64,000 nucleotides of DNA, taken from Nitrospira lenta. Its GTDB lineage: Bacteria > Nitrospirota > Nitrospiria > Nitrospirales > Nitrospiraceae. Made by a program: the position numbers and the translations under genes. Of the stretch, positions 25,555 to 34,087 are shown piece after piece. The DNA lies in NCBI GenBank assembly GCA_945865525.1, contig CAMBDY010000002.1, positions 59,188 through 123,187 of the forward strand. The letters are read 5' to 3'. The stretch's first letter is position 1, and the number at the start of each line of letters is the position of its first letter. The notes under the pieces were generated by a model that saw nothing but the letters and a program-made list of their open reading frames with translations, was not told the DNA's origin and did no database searches.

Positions 25555-26463
25555 ATGCGCACACTCCGCTTTTTCACACTTCGATCTCTGCTCTGGGGAT
25601 TCTGCCTGATCACGCCGACTGAGCTCTGGGCGCTGGAGAAATATGGACGGCCCCTACCGGAAATGGGAGAGGCCCATGAGCAGAGCGAGGAACAATGGCT
25701 CCGTGGTTATCTCCTCACGGGCGCCTTCGTGCATAACCCCAGTTTTGCAGCACGACCAGACAATAGCGGCCTAGTTGGTCTCCGCCACATGATCCATCTC
25801 GAAACGGATATTTATAAAGAGTATCTCCAGTTCTACACAGACCAGAACGTCTTTTCAGACCGGAAGAACGGCTGGATAAGCCTCTCAGAATGGGACTCCG
25901 TCTATGCCTTCACCGGCACCATCCAGAACTGGGGCTGGCGGCTACAATATGAACGGGACGCCCCCATGGACCGCAGCGGCATCATCCAAGCCTATGCTGA
26001 CACGCTCGTAACCTACCGGCCTGCCAATGCCCGCAGCCTCAGCTGGTGGCGCTCCGCGTTCCCTGAACAGAATCTCACGGTCTATGCTGGTGCCGGTTGG
26101 CTCTTTCACAACCAAACCTACTTTGCCCGTCCGGACAACACCGGTCGTGCCTTGTTCCGCTATGTCGCGCACGCTGATCTCGACCTCTACCGTAATCGGG
26201 TGGTCCTCTTTGTCGACGGGAATTTCTTCACGGACCGAAGCGCCACCAATGCCCTCCAACCAAGCGAATTCGACGCGGTCATGGGACTTGCGCTCCGCTA
26301 TCAGGGCATGGAAATCGCCCTGATCCATGAACGGGACATGCCACTAGATCAAGTAGGGTTGGTCCAGCGGTATACCACCTTGCAACTGCGGTATGAATTC
26401 GAATGGACCAAGTCGTCAAGCCCGGTCAACATCGCAAAAGGTGGACATCATGCCATCAAATGA
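25555..26463 (+). CDS. Probable outer-membrane or periplasmic protein with internal duplication
   Basis: This 302-residue protein has a signal peptide (to about LWA-LE) and a body rich in aromatic, beta-prone alternation. Two halves repeat the same order of motifs: ARPDNSG ... HMIHLETDIYKEYLQFYTDQNVFSDR ... YERDAPMDRSGIIQ and ARPDNTG ... YVAHADLDLYRNRVVLFVDGNFFTDR (each quoted in pieces) ... HERDMPLDQVGLVQ. This suggests a duplicated beta-sheet or barrel unit of about 145 residues. The deaminase gene starts inside its last codons. The function is unknown. Confidence 0.7.
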   Translation: MRTLRFFTLRSLLWGFCLITPTELWALEKYGRPLPEMGEAHEQSEEQWLRGYLLTGAFVHNPSFAARPDNSGLVGLRHMIHLETDIYKEYLQFYTDQNVFSDRKNGWISLSEWDSVYAFTGTIQNWGWRLQYERDAPMDRSGIIQAYADTLVTYRPANARSLSWWRSAFPEQNLTVYAGAGWLFHNQTYFARPDNTGRALFRYVAHADLDLYRNRVVLFVDGNFFTDRSATNALQPSEFDAVMGLALRYQGMEIALIHERDMPLDQVGLVQRYTTLQLRYEFEWTKSSSPVNIAKGGHHAIK

Positions 26464-26938
26464 ACAGGATCAGGCATTCATGCGGATTGCGTTGGCAAAA
26501 GCAGCGCGCGCGGCGGAGCTCGGTGAGGTGCCGATTGCAGCGCTGGTGGTGCAGGGGGACAAGATTCTGTCCCAGGCACACAACTATCGCGAACTCTGGC
26601 AAGATCCCACCGCGCATGCAGAGATCATCGCCATCCGCACGGCTGCAACCGCCGTGGGCAGTTGGCGATTGCTCGACACGACCCTCTACGTCACCCTCGA
26701 GCCCTGCACGATGTGCATTGGCGCAATTATCCTAGCGAGGATTCCTCGAATCATCTTTGGGGCCTGGGATCCAAAAGCCGGTGCCTGCGGATCGGTATTT
26801 GATTTGTCATTAGAACCGACGTTGAACCATCGGGTGTCCGTCACAGGTGGGGTGCTGGAACAGGAGAGCCAGGCCCTCTTGCAGAAATTCTTCAGGGAGC
26901 TACGCGAGACGCCAACAAAACTCTCTCCTCCGCAATAG
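26450..26938 (+). CDS. tadA: tRNA-specific adenosine deaminase
   Basis: This 162-residue enzyme converts A34 to inosine in tRNA-Arg(ACG), a substrate encoded in this same window at 20685. It has the zinc deaminase motifs HAEIIAI (His and catalytic Glu) and PCTMCIGAI (two cysteines), and ARIPRIIFGA typical of TadA. The ATG at 26450, preceded by AAGGTGG, gives the usual length; an upstream start at 26393 would lie deep inside the preceding gene. The 14-base overlap with that gene suggests coupling. Confidence 0.93.
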   Translation: MPSNEQDQAFMRIALAKAARAAELGEVPIAALVVQGDKILSQAHNYRELWQDPTAHAEIIAIRTAATAVGSWRLLDTTLYVTLEPCTMCIGAIILARIPRIIFGAWDPKAGACGSVFDLSLEPTLNHRVSVTGGVLEQESQALLQKFFRELRETPTKLSPPQ

Positions 26939-26945
26939 GATAGGC

Positions 26946-27731
26946 TTACCGCGCCAGGCTGCCACGCGTGGTCCAGTCTTTCCCCTGTGCCGCCACCGCC
27001 CCCTCCCAGCCAGTACCGCACGAGAGAAAGCGAATCGTCCAACTCTCTCGACGGAGCGAGCCGGTTGGTGCCAACACCTCTGCCCCTGCTCCATCCGCTG
27101 TCAGGAGAACCTCGCATTGGCTCAGCGATCGGAGTCCAACGCCCTGAGCCTTGAGGACAGCCTCCTTTGCGACCCAATAGCGAAAGAACTGTGCCGGGCG
27201 CTGCTCCTGAGCCGATTGCATAATCATGACCTGTTCAGCCGGCGCAAAGTACCGAGTGGACAGTTTCTCCACCGCGACATCCGGACGGACTCGTTCTAAA
27301 TCTACTCCGACCTCGCGCCCCTGCGCGATGGCAATGAGCGCTCGGCCATGGGCATGCGCAAGGTTAAACGAAAGATCGCTCCCATGTGTCGCGTGACAGA
27401 GGACTGGCTTGCCAGTCGGACCCAGTTGAAACTTCACGGCACTAGGCTCAACGTTCAGGCAGCGGCCCAGCAATAGCCTGAGGCAGCCATGCGAAAAAAC
27501 ATACCGTTGCCGGTCTTCGTCAGAGACAAACCGATCCGCCCTCGTTCGCTCCTCACCCGAAAGCGAGCGACGGTATTGCTCCTGACAGTCCTCAGGCCCG
27601 TCGAGGATCAGGCCCCAGACGGTAATCGTCGTTGCGTCTAAGCGGCAACGGTCTTCCCCTTGCGCATCCACGATCGCTCCCGCAGAATAGAATCCCAGTG
27701 GCAGGACTTCAGATGAACCGGCGTCTGTCAT
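26946..27731 (-). CDS. 4'-phosphopantetheinyl transferase (Sfp type)
   Basis: This protein of about 261 residues transfers phosphopantetheine from CoA to acyl or peptidyl carrier proteins. Key motifs are present: LGPTGKPVL, the FNLAHAHG segment, the metal-binding GVDLERVRP and FFRYWVAKEAVLKAQGVGL (WxxKEA). Length fits the Sfp/Gsp class rather than the shorter AcpS. The ATG at 27731 has GAGG upstream; a GTG at 27746 is an alternative. No polyketide or peptide synthetase cluster is in the window, so it may serve fatty acid or a distant secondary pathway. Confidence 0.88.
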   Translation of the reverse strand: MTDAGSSEVLPLGFYSAGAIVDAQGEDRCRLDATTITVWGLILDGPEDCQEQYRRSLSGEERTRADRFVSDEDRQRYVFSHGCLRLLLGRCLNVEPSAVKFQLGPTGKPVLCHATHGSDLSFNLAHAHGRALIAIAQGREVGVDLERVRPDVAVEKLSTRYFAPAEQVMIMQSAQEQRPAQFFRYWVAKEAVLKAQGVGLRSLSQCEVLLTADGAGAEVLAPTGSLRRESWTIRFLSCGTGWEGAVAAQGKDWTTRGSLAR

Positions 27732-27779
27732 GCGTTGCAACCTCACCGATCTCTCCGCCTAATTGAGACAGGAAATCGA

Positions 27780-27808
27780 TTGAAAAAATACTCCTGCCGC
27801 GATATGCT
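27780..27808 (+). promoter_or_regulatory. Promoter of tRNA-Ser
   Basis: TTGAAA (27780-27785), a 17-base spacer and TATGCT (27803-27808) form a good sigma70-type promoter. It lies about 70 bases upstream of the tRNA-Ser gene and reads toward it, between that gene and the divergent phosphopantetheinyl transferase. Confidence 0.5.
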
Positions 27809-27876
27809 TATGGCTGTGGATCGTGAGCCCAGCACAGTCCCAATCCTACCCTGACGTTCGACGAGTTCTACCATGC

Positions 27877-27966
27877 GGAGAGGTGCGAGAGTGGCCGAAT
27901 CGGGCAGTCTCGAAAACTGCTGTCCTGGCAACGGGACCGTGGGTTCGATCCCCACCCTCTCCGCCA
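27877..27966 (+). tRNA. tRNA-Ser (CGA)
   Basis: A class II tRNA with long variable arm: acceptor GGAGAGG (27877-27883) pairs with CCTCTCC (27956-27962), discriminator G, encoded CCA. The anticodon stem GCAGT/ACTGC encloses CTCGAAA with anticodon CGA. The variable arm (TGTCCTGGCAACGGGACC region) and T-arm GGGTTCGATCCCC are intact. Confidence 0.96.
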
Positions 27967-27980
27967 ACCAACAGGTAACG

Positions 27981-28006
27981 ACGCCACTTTTTGGGCGTTT
28001 TTATTT
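27981..28006 (+). terminator. Intrinsic terminator after tRNA-Ser
   Basis: ACGCC (27981-27985) and GGCGT (27994-27998) form a short stem followed by TTTTTATTT. It begins 15 bases after the tRNA CCA end, the expected place for a rho-independent terminator. The stem is short (5 bp), so efficiency may be moderate. Confidence 0.6.
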
Positions 28007-28346
28007 CATACCCACCTGCTAACCCACCAATAGAGGAGGTGCCTGGCATATCACCAGCGCCGACTTTTCCATTCGGTTCGCGGACCGCTTTGCAGCGGTT
28101 ACTGCCGATGGCTGGCATGTAGCGCCCAAGATCTGAACGGAAGGTATCGGACGGGCAGTCGTAGAGTGCGTCGCGTGCGCGTGAGTGCATCGGTGGGTTA
28201 ACTATATCAGAACCCTATCCTGAGACAAACTGTGCGCATCTGCCGGTACAGACCCCTCCCGCCTTGCAGGATGGAAAGCCGGTCTTCTATAGTGCGATGT
28301 TCTGGCGGCCCGATGAAGGGGCCGATACCACGCTTAACGGAGTGCC
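28007..28346. other. Non-coding stretch between tRNA-Ser and narK
   Basis: About 340 bases with no supported gene. Open frames on either strand lack ribosome sites and recognisable motifs. The site downstream of a tRNA-Ser is a common integration place, but I see no integrase remnant and no copy of the tRNA 3' end. Confidence 0.4.
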
Positions 28347-29561
28347 ATGTTTTCGTTCAACACGTTGGTTTCCGCATTGCGAAGTGGTCATTGGCCGTCG
28401 CTTGTCGGTGCATGGCTGCATTTCGAAGTCAGCTTCATGGTCTGGCTTTTAATCGGTGCGCTCGGCGTCCCTATCGCGGAAGATTTCGGATTAAGCCCTA
28501 CGCAGAAGGGGTTGCTGGTATCCTGTCCACTGCTCGGCGGTGCGCTCTTGCGCGTGGGGGTGGGACTGGTAAGCGATCGGCTGGGAGCCAAACGTACCGG
28601 TCTCTATCTGCTTGGAGCCGCGACGGGTGCGGTTTTGTGGGGCTGGCTAGCCGCGAGCAGCTATCTTCAGATGTTGGGCGTCGGCCTGCTGATGGGGGTT
28701 GCCGGAGCCAGTTTTGCCGTGGCGCTTCCGGTTGCAAGCCGGGCCTATCCGCCGGCACATCAGGGACTGGCACTTGGCATTGCGGCATCGGCCAACAGCG
28801 GTACCGTGCTGGTAATGTTCTTTGCCCCACGCGTGTCCGAACTCGTCGGTTGGCACGGAGTCTTCGGCTTGATGGCGATTCCGCTGGTAATGACGGCGGT
28901 GCTATTTTGGTTGTTGGTACAGTCCGACGAAGGCCGGCTGCCTACGGTGCGGCATCAGTTCTGGTGGCATGACCTGGTGGAAATGCTGCGCCGACCGTCG
29001 GCGTACTGGCTCTGTGGTTTGTATGCCGTGACGTTCGGAGGATTCGTGGGACTGTGCAGCACGCTTCCGCTTTTTCTCCACGATCAGTATGGACTCAATG
29101 TGGTCGAAGCCGGCTCGGTGACGGCACTGTGCGGATTGCTCGGAAGTGCGGTTCGTCCGCTGGGCGGGTACGTTGCGGACCGGCTTGGTGGAGTCGTGGT
29201 GCTGGGACCGATCTTTGCGGCCATCGCCGGATTGATGGCAGGCTTAGGACAACTGCCCTCGATTGGGTGGGCCTTACCGATCCTGATAGGCGCCATCACG
29301 GTCATGGGTTTTGGCAACGGCGTCGTGTTTCAGGTCGTATCGGAACGGTTTCCAAATCGGATCGGCATCGCCTCCGGAGTTATCGGTGCGGCCGGCGGAT
29401 TCGGCGGGTTTCTCCTGCCACTCTGGCTCGGGATCATGAAGGATCTTTCGGGCACTTTCCGACCGGGACTCTGGCTCTTTGCCACCTTCTCGCTTGCGGC
29501 AGCCGTCAGCGTCGCGCTGGTTCTCAAGCGCACCGGTGGCGGGAGCGAACCTAGCCGCTGA
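28347..29561 (+). CDS. narK: NarK-family nitrate/nitrite transporter (MFS)
   Basis: This 404-residue membrane protein has about 12 predicted helices. It carries the nitrate/nitrite porter marks: GLALGIAASANSGTVL in the first half and GFGNGVVFQVVSERFPNRIG in the second, plus the MFS loop GLVSDRLGAKR. NarK-type porters move nitrate in, nitrite out, or exchange the two. In a nitrite oxidiser it could import nitrite or export nitrate; this physiological reading is inference. It is monocistronic here, 338 bases after the tRNA-Ser terminator. Confidence 0.88.
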   Translation: MFSFNTLVSALRSGHWPSLVGAWLHFEVSFMVWLLIGALGVPIAEDFGLSPTQKGLLVSCPLLGGALLRVGVGLVSDRLGAKRTGLYLLGAATGAVLWGWLAASSYLQMLGVGLLMGVAGASFAVALPVASRAYPPAHQGLALGIAASANSGTVLVMFFAPRVSELVGWHGVFGLMAIPLVMTAVLFWLLVQSDEGRLPTVRHQFWWHDLVEMLRRPSAYWLCGLYAVTFGGFVGLCSTLPLFLHDQYGLNVVEAGSVTALCGLLGSAVRPLGGYVADRLGGVVVLGPIFAAIAGLMAGLGQLPSIGWALPILIGAITVMGFGNGVVFQVVSERFPNRIGIASGVIGAAGGFGGFLLPLWLGIMKDLSGTFRPGLWLFATFSLAAAVSVALVLKRTGGGSEPSR

Positions 29562-29610
29562 AAGCTTGCTTGTACCGTCCGCTTCTAAGGGAGGCAGACA
29601 GGGCAGTGAC

Positions 29611-31137
29611 CTAATCTTTGTTCCTCTGTACCTTGGTCTGCAACGCGCGCCTGAGTTCGACCATCGCCAGGGTATCCCGTTCGCAATATCGCAGTAAGGC
29701 CTCCGCAATCGCCGCTCGTTCGATCCAATCCGTTTCGACAAAAACCATACGATAGTACTGACTCGCTGCATGGCCTCCCTCTTTAATCGCCAAATCATCA
29801 TACGCGAGAGAGGGAACCATGGCTGGCAACACCGACTTTATGGAATAGGATCCGCAGAAGGCAGGATGGTAGTAATGATCTCTGATGATCGGAAAGAGAT
29901 CCCATAGTCTGGCAATGATACGCTGCAACGCTGGCTTCAATGCGGGAATGGCGACAGCCAACTGCTCCAGGATAGATTGTTCGTACGGCGAGTAGACACA
30001 GATACTCCCCTTCTCCCCCAGAGAGTTCAGCAAGGATTCAGCCAGGGCCTTCCGAGGATCTCCTAGGTCCTTGTGCAGAAACTCCTCATGAGACAACTCA
30101 CCGGGAGCCTGCTCAATATGATTCGACCATTGCACCGGAAGGGCCTGATACGGTCTCGTCTCAGAGAATCGAGGCACAGCCAGCATGACTGTTTCAAAAT
30201 CAAGGTGATGCACCGGGTACTGGACGGCCTTCAACAGCGTACCGAGTTTCGTGGAGGTCCACTCGACATTCTCCTTCACGCGACGCTGTACCGGCGAGAG
30301 CTTTGTACCGGCAGGGATCTCGTCGATCGTCGTCACCCCCTGCTCGGCTAACTGATCGACGATCTGCTTCGCGCCAGGCAGGTAATGAATCCAGCGGTCC
30401 GGTTTGTCTTTGGTGCAATGGTCCCAAAACGGGCACTCGTACGGTGTATGGCAATGACGGTCTGGCTGAATGGCAGGGGCTTGCGCCTGAAGTAGCATGC
30501 TGGACATCTCGATCAACCGCCCCGGGACCGCAGCCCTGCGTTGCGCCACAGCCTCAGATAGATCCTGAATCGAAAATAATTCTGTCAGATCGATAGGTCC
30601 CTCTCGATAAAAATACGTGGTATTGATATGCATGAGACCGACTGAGACCAGCGTGAGTCCGGCTCCTTGGATCACCTCGCTTTGCACAGCCAAATCGTCA
30701 AGGTGAATATCTTTAACCCTCGTGGACGACTTGACCTCAATTAGACGCCAGCCTCCAGACGCTCCCCCACCGAGCGGGACGCGCTCCAGCACATCCGCGC
30801 GAATCAGCACTCCGTTATGAAGGAACGCCGCTTCGAAAATTGCCGGCACGGCAAGATCCTGAATCAGGGCGGCCGTCTGTCCCAGCGCTGCCTCAGTCTG
30901 GCGATAGCCGGCAGTCACCAGGACGCCACCTGCAAAGCGACTTCTGGCCAGTTCCCCGACTTCTGTTCCCATCTCGAACATCGCCTGGGTCGCCTCATCA
31001 GGCTTGGTTGCAAGAAAGGGCTGATGGACTTCCAGATACAGACGCTTGTGACATTGCAGGCCTGACAGAAATTTCGACTTGGAGAGGCGGGGGGCCTTCG
31101 GAGGAGAAGCTGGTACGGAATCGCTCAATTGATTCAT
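29611..31137 (-). CDS. DUF2779 protein: Cas4-like nuclease plus DEDD exonuclease-like domain
   Basis: This 508-residue protein starts with LSKSKFLSGLQCHKRLYLE, a Cas4/RecB-like N-terminus with the first iron-sulfur-type cysteine. PD-(D/E)XK nuclease residues follow in GVLIRADVLE and WRLIEVKSSTRVK, then HCHTPYECPFWDHC with further cysteines. The C-terminal half resembles a DEDD 3'-5' exonuclease: HHLDFETVM, CVYSPYEQSIL, SYSIKSVLPAM and YCERDTLAMVEL. This matches DUF2779 proteins. It probably processes DNA ends. No CRISPR or restriction genes are adjacent. Confidence 0.8.
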   Translation of the reverse strand: MNQLSDSVPASPPKAPRLSKSKFLSGLQCHKRLYLEVHQPFLATKPDEATQAMFEMGTEVGELARSRFAGGVLVTAGYRQTEAALGQTAALIQDLAVPAIFEAAFLHNGVLIRADVLERVPLGGGASGGWRLIEVKSSTRVKDIHLDDLAVQSEVIQGAGLTLVSVGLMHINTTYFYREGPIDLTELFSIQDLSEAVAQRRAAVPGRLIEMSSMLLQAQAPAIQPDRHCHTPYECPFWDHCTKDKPDRWIHYLPGAKQIVDQLAEQGVTTIDEIPAGTKLSPVQRRVKENVEWTSTKLGTLLKAVQYPVHHLDFETVMLAVPRFSETRPYQALPVQWSNHIEQAPGELSHEEFLHKDLGDPRKALAESLLNSLGEKGSICVYSPYEQSILEQLAVAIPALKPALQRIIARLWDLFPIIRDHYYHPAFCGSYSIKSVLPAMVPSLAYDDLAIKEGGHAASQYYRMVFVETDWIERAAIAEALLRYCERDTLAMVELRRALQTKVQRNKD

Positions 31138-31344
31138 CGTGTATGACCCTAATCGGACAGACCCACATTTGTCCAGCAGGATAGCCGTACGAGAAGACGT
31201 GACTGGCAGAACGGCGAGGACTCAAGATCTGTAGCTTGAGATTTTTAGCCCTTCAAATCACGCTATTCTCGCTAGTCGCGCGCTTTATGAGTGTCGAGCA
31301 CACCGCTGGTGGTCTTTATCAACAGCCTGCTAGGATGGCCTGCC

Positions 31345-32670
31345 ATGGCATCCCGCATCGCCCAAATCAGAAAATCAGTCTTGACCCTTGCTCTGCCCGT
31401 CACGGTCAGTAGCCTGCTCCAACGGACCGAAGGCATCGCTGCCGTCTTCCTCGTAGGCGGGCTTGGCGCCACATCTATTGCCGCAGTGGGTCTTGGCCAG
31501 TTACTGGCCTTCATGGCCACTACACTCGTCTCTGGCTTATCAGTGGGAGCTAACGTCCTCATCGCCCAACTCTGTGGCGCCCGCCGTACCAAAGACGTCG
31601 GCGAAGCCGCCACTCATCTCCTTGGGTTGGCCGCCCTCATCGCCTGCGCTCTCGTGATCCTCGGACTCACCCTCAATCGTTTTACCATGGAGCTGTTAGG
31701 CGCGGAGCCGGACGTCATCGCCTTGGCCCTGCCCTACTCGAACCTAATCTTTTTAGTTATTCCTTGCACCATCTTCCTCCAAGTCCTCTCCTCTATACTG
31801 CAGGGAACCGGCGACACTAAAACTCCGATGTACGCCTTGATTGCAGTGAACCTTCTCTATCTAGCAATCGCCTATCCGCTCATTTACGGGCTCTGGGGTT
31901 TCCCGGCTTGGGGCCTCACAGGAGCAGCCGTAGCCACAGGCCTTGCAGAAGGAACCGGCGTCCTCTATCTCCTCTGGGCCAATCGACTAGTCTTCAAACG
32001 ATCGCTCGCGATGCGCCGCGATCTCATGCGCTCCACCTGGCAGATCGGTGCACCGGTCTCCGGAGAACGAATTTTTCAACAGGCAGGCATCATCATTTAC
32101 ACCAAGATCGTCCTGCTCTATGGCACCGTGACCTATGCAGCCCATCAAGTCGGTCTCTCGATTGAGTCCCTTTCGTTTCTCCCAGGCTATGGGTTTGCCA
32201 TTGCGGCTGCCACGATGGTGGGACAGAGTATCGGTGCGGGAAAATATGTGAAGGCGAAACTCGAAAACTGGGAGGCGAACCGACTGGCCACAATGGCGAT
32301 GGCTTCAATGGGCGTCGTGTTCTTCTTTTTTCCCTACATCCTGCTCCGAGCCTTTACGCATGACGAAGCAGTCGTTGAACTTGGAACGGTCTTCCTACGC
32401 ATCGTCGCCGTCCTCCAAGTCCCGCTGGCCCTCACCATGGTTCTGGCAGGATCACTGCGTGGGGCAGGCGATACCAAATTCATCATGCTGGCGACCACCA
32501 TTGGCATGTGGGGAGTCCGCGTGCCCTTCGCCATCATCGCTGGACCCTGGCTCGCGCTGGATGTGCTCTATGTGTGGAGCGCAATGATCGCGGATTGGAC
32601 AGTCAGGATGGGGTTATTGCTCTGGCGCTACAGATCGGAGCGCTGGAAAGCGATTCGGGTCTTTCAATAG
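31345..32670 (+). CDS. MATE-family efflux transporter
   Basis: This protein of about 441 residues has some 12 membrane helices in two similar bundles, with MATE features such as LALPVTVSSLLQRTEGIAAVF, GLSVGANVLIAQ, LQGTGDTKTPM and, in the second half, LRGAGDTKFIM. These antiporters export cationic compounds in exchange for sodium or protons. I chose the ATG at 31345, which gives the normal MATE N-terminus; a GTG at 31291 would add 18 residues. Substrate is unknown. Confidence 0.88.
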   Translation: MASRIAQIRKSVLTLALPVTVSSLLQRTEGIAAVFLVGGLGATSIAAVGLGQLLAFMATTLVSGLSVGANVLIAQLCGARRTKDVGEAATHLLGLAALIACALVILGLTLNRFTMELLGAEPDVIALALPYSNLIFLVIPCTIFLQVLSSILQGTGDTKTPMYALIAVNLLYLAIAYPLIYGLWGFPAWGLTGAAVATGLAEGTGVLYLLWANRLVFKRSLAMRRDLMRSTWQIGAPVSGERIFQQAGIIIYTKIVLLYGTVTYAAHQVGLSIESLSFLPGYGFAIAAATMVGQSIGAGKYVKAKLENWEANRLATMAMASMGVVFFFFPYILLRAFTHDEAVVELGTVFLRIVAVLQVPLALTMVLAGSLRGAGDTKFIMLATTIGMWGVRVPFAIIAGPWLALDVLYVWSAMIADWTVRMGLLLWRYRSERWKAIRVFQ

Positions 32671-32678
32671 ATACGTCC

Positions 32679-34022
32679 TTAACAATTTGTCCTGACCGAT
32701 GGTCTGGTATCCGTACCGGTTCCGATCGTGACCTCGATCCTCGCGACTCCCTTCACATTGGCGCACAGATCGCCCAGGCCAGGAGTTACCAAGCGATAGG
32801 GTCCGCCTTTCGATTCCGGCAGCGCCTCGCCATCGACTTCATACACCAAGATCCCCCACTCCAACGCTTGTGCAAGGGTGAGGCAGGCGGAATACTTTCC
32901 GTCACCCGAATGGATCGTGACATGATCAGCCTTGATCGCCAGGGCAGGTATATCCAGCAAAGCTTTCAGGCGAACCCCTTTGCCCTTCATGTTGGGCATT
33001 ACCGTTGCAATATCGAGCTGATGTTCCACCGGCAAGGCAGCAATTGCCGCACGATCCAGAGACACTGGCTGGACCACCCCCCCGTCAATCCTTACGATAC
33101 CGGGGCCGGTCTTTTCTTTTTCCGTAATCGTCTTGATCATTCCTGTCAGTGCCTCGTTCACCGGTGTGGGGATACCAAGCTCACGTCCTTTTTGCACAAT
33201 GTACCCGTTCAAATAATCAATCTCAGTCGGACGGCCCGCCTTCCAATCGTCGTACATGGAGGTATGGATATCGCGAATCTCCTGCGTCCAACGCACGACC
33301 TTCTCTGCCATGTCAGGCGAAAGTGGCACCTTAGCCGAGGCTGCCACGGCTGAAACTTCCTCGACAATCTGATGGATCACACGAAGCATTTCGGGATGTT
33401 CCAGCGTCTTCGCCACTTTGTCATCGACAATGACGGTCAGTGGGTTGAAGACACAGTTCCAACACATCTTCTCCCATTTGCTTTTCCGCACATCCTCCGT
33501 AAGCTGACAAGGAATCCCCGCATCCTTGAACAAATCCGCAATGGCCAGCAAGCGAGGACTCTGATGCCCCATCAGTTCACCAATCGCCACAGCCCCCTTC
33601 TTATAATAATCGATGACGCCCGGCGCGGCGATCTTGGAGTAGATAAAGGCCACGCCACCCACAACGCAATCCCGTTGCAGGCGCGCCACAATACGGTCTT
33701 CCGTATCAACCCCGTTTTGGAGAGTCAGAATGACGGTCTGACTGGTTAGGACCGGCTCGAGTTGACTCAACGCCTCGTCCAGGTCGTACGCTTTGACCGA
33801 GAGGATGATCAGGTCGGGCGTAGGAAGCTCTCGCGGGTCTGAGGCAACCGTTGGATGGACGGTGAAGTCGCCCTTAGCGCTACGAATCGTTAAGCCGTTT
33901 TGTCTCACGGCCTCGCACGTCTTGGCGCGCAGAAGGAAGGAGACATTGGGATTGTTCTTCGCTAGATGTGCTCCGAAAAACCCACCCACCGATCCGGCAC
34001 CGACCATCAAGACATTTTTCAT
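32679..34022 (-). CDS. Ketopantoate reductase-like protein fused to a sulfite-oxidase-like domain
   Basis: Residues 1-305 form a 2-dehydropantoate 2-reductase (PanE/ApbA): Rossmann loop VGAGSVGGFFGAHLAK, LTLQNGVDTED, SKWEKMCWNCVFNPL with the catalytic lysine, and an HTSMYDDWKAGRPTEIDYLNG-type segment near residue 255. Residues about 345-438 match the core of the sulfite oxidase/YedY fold: GVRLKALLD, VTIHSGDGKYSACLTL, VYEVDGEALP, KGGPYRLVTPG and NVKGVARIEV. The usual molybdenum-binding cysteine region is missing, so this domain probably does not hold a catalytic cofactor. The ATG at 34022 has GAGGAG upstream. The fusion is unusual; function beyond NADPH-dependent ketoacid reduction is open. 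Confidence 0.8.
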   Translation of the reverse strand: MKNVLMVGAGSVGGFFGAHLAKNNPNVSFLLRAKTCEAVRQNGLTIRSAKGDFTVHPTVASDPRELPTPDLIILSVKAYDLDEALSQLEPVLTSQTVILTLQNGVDTEDRIVARLQRDCVVGGVAFIYSKIAAPGVIDYYKKGAVAIGELMGHQSPRLLAIADLFKDAGIPCQLTEDVRKSKWEKMCWNCVFNPLTVIVDDKVAKTLEHPEMLRVIHQIVEEVSAVAASAKVPLSPDMAEKVVRWTQEIRDIHTSMYDDWKAGRPTEIDYLNGYIVQKGRELGIPTPVNEALTGMIKTITEKEKTGPGIVRIDGGVVQPVSLDRAAIAALPVEHQLDIATVMPNMKGKGVRLKALLDIPALAIKADHVTIHSGDGKYSACLTLAQALEWGILVYEVDGEALPESKGGPYRLVTPGLGDLCANVKGVARIEVTIGTGTDTRPSVRTNC

Positions 34023-34087
34023 GACAAGGCTCCTCAATCAGGTGGGCTACTATAGCAGGCGGCTGAACTAGGGTAAAATGATTCACC

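Noticed and set aside
27846..28190. Minus-strand 114-codon frame across tRNA-Ser
   Set aside because: It runs through the antisense of the tRNA and its terminator, so it is not a protein gene; no integrase motif was found.
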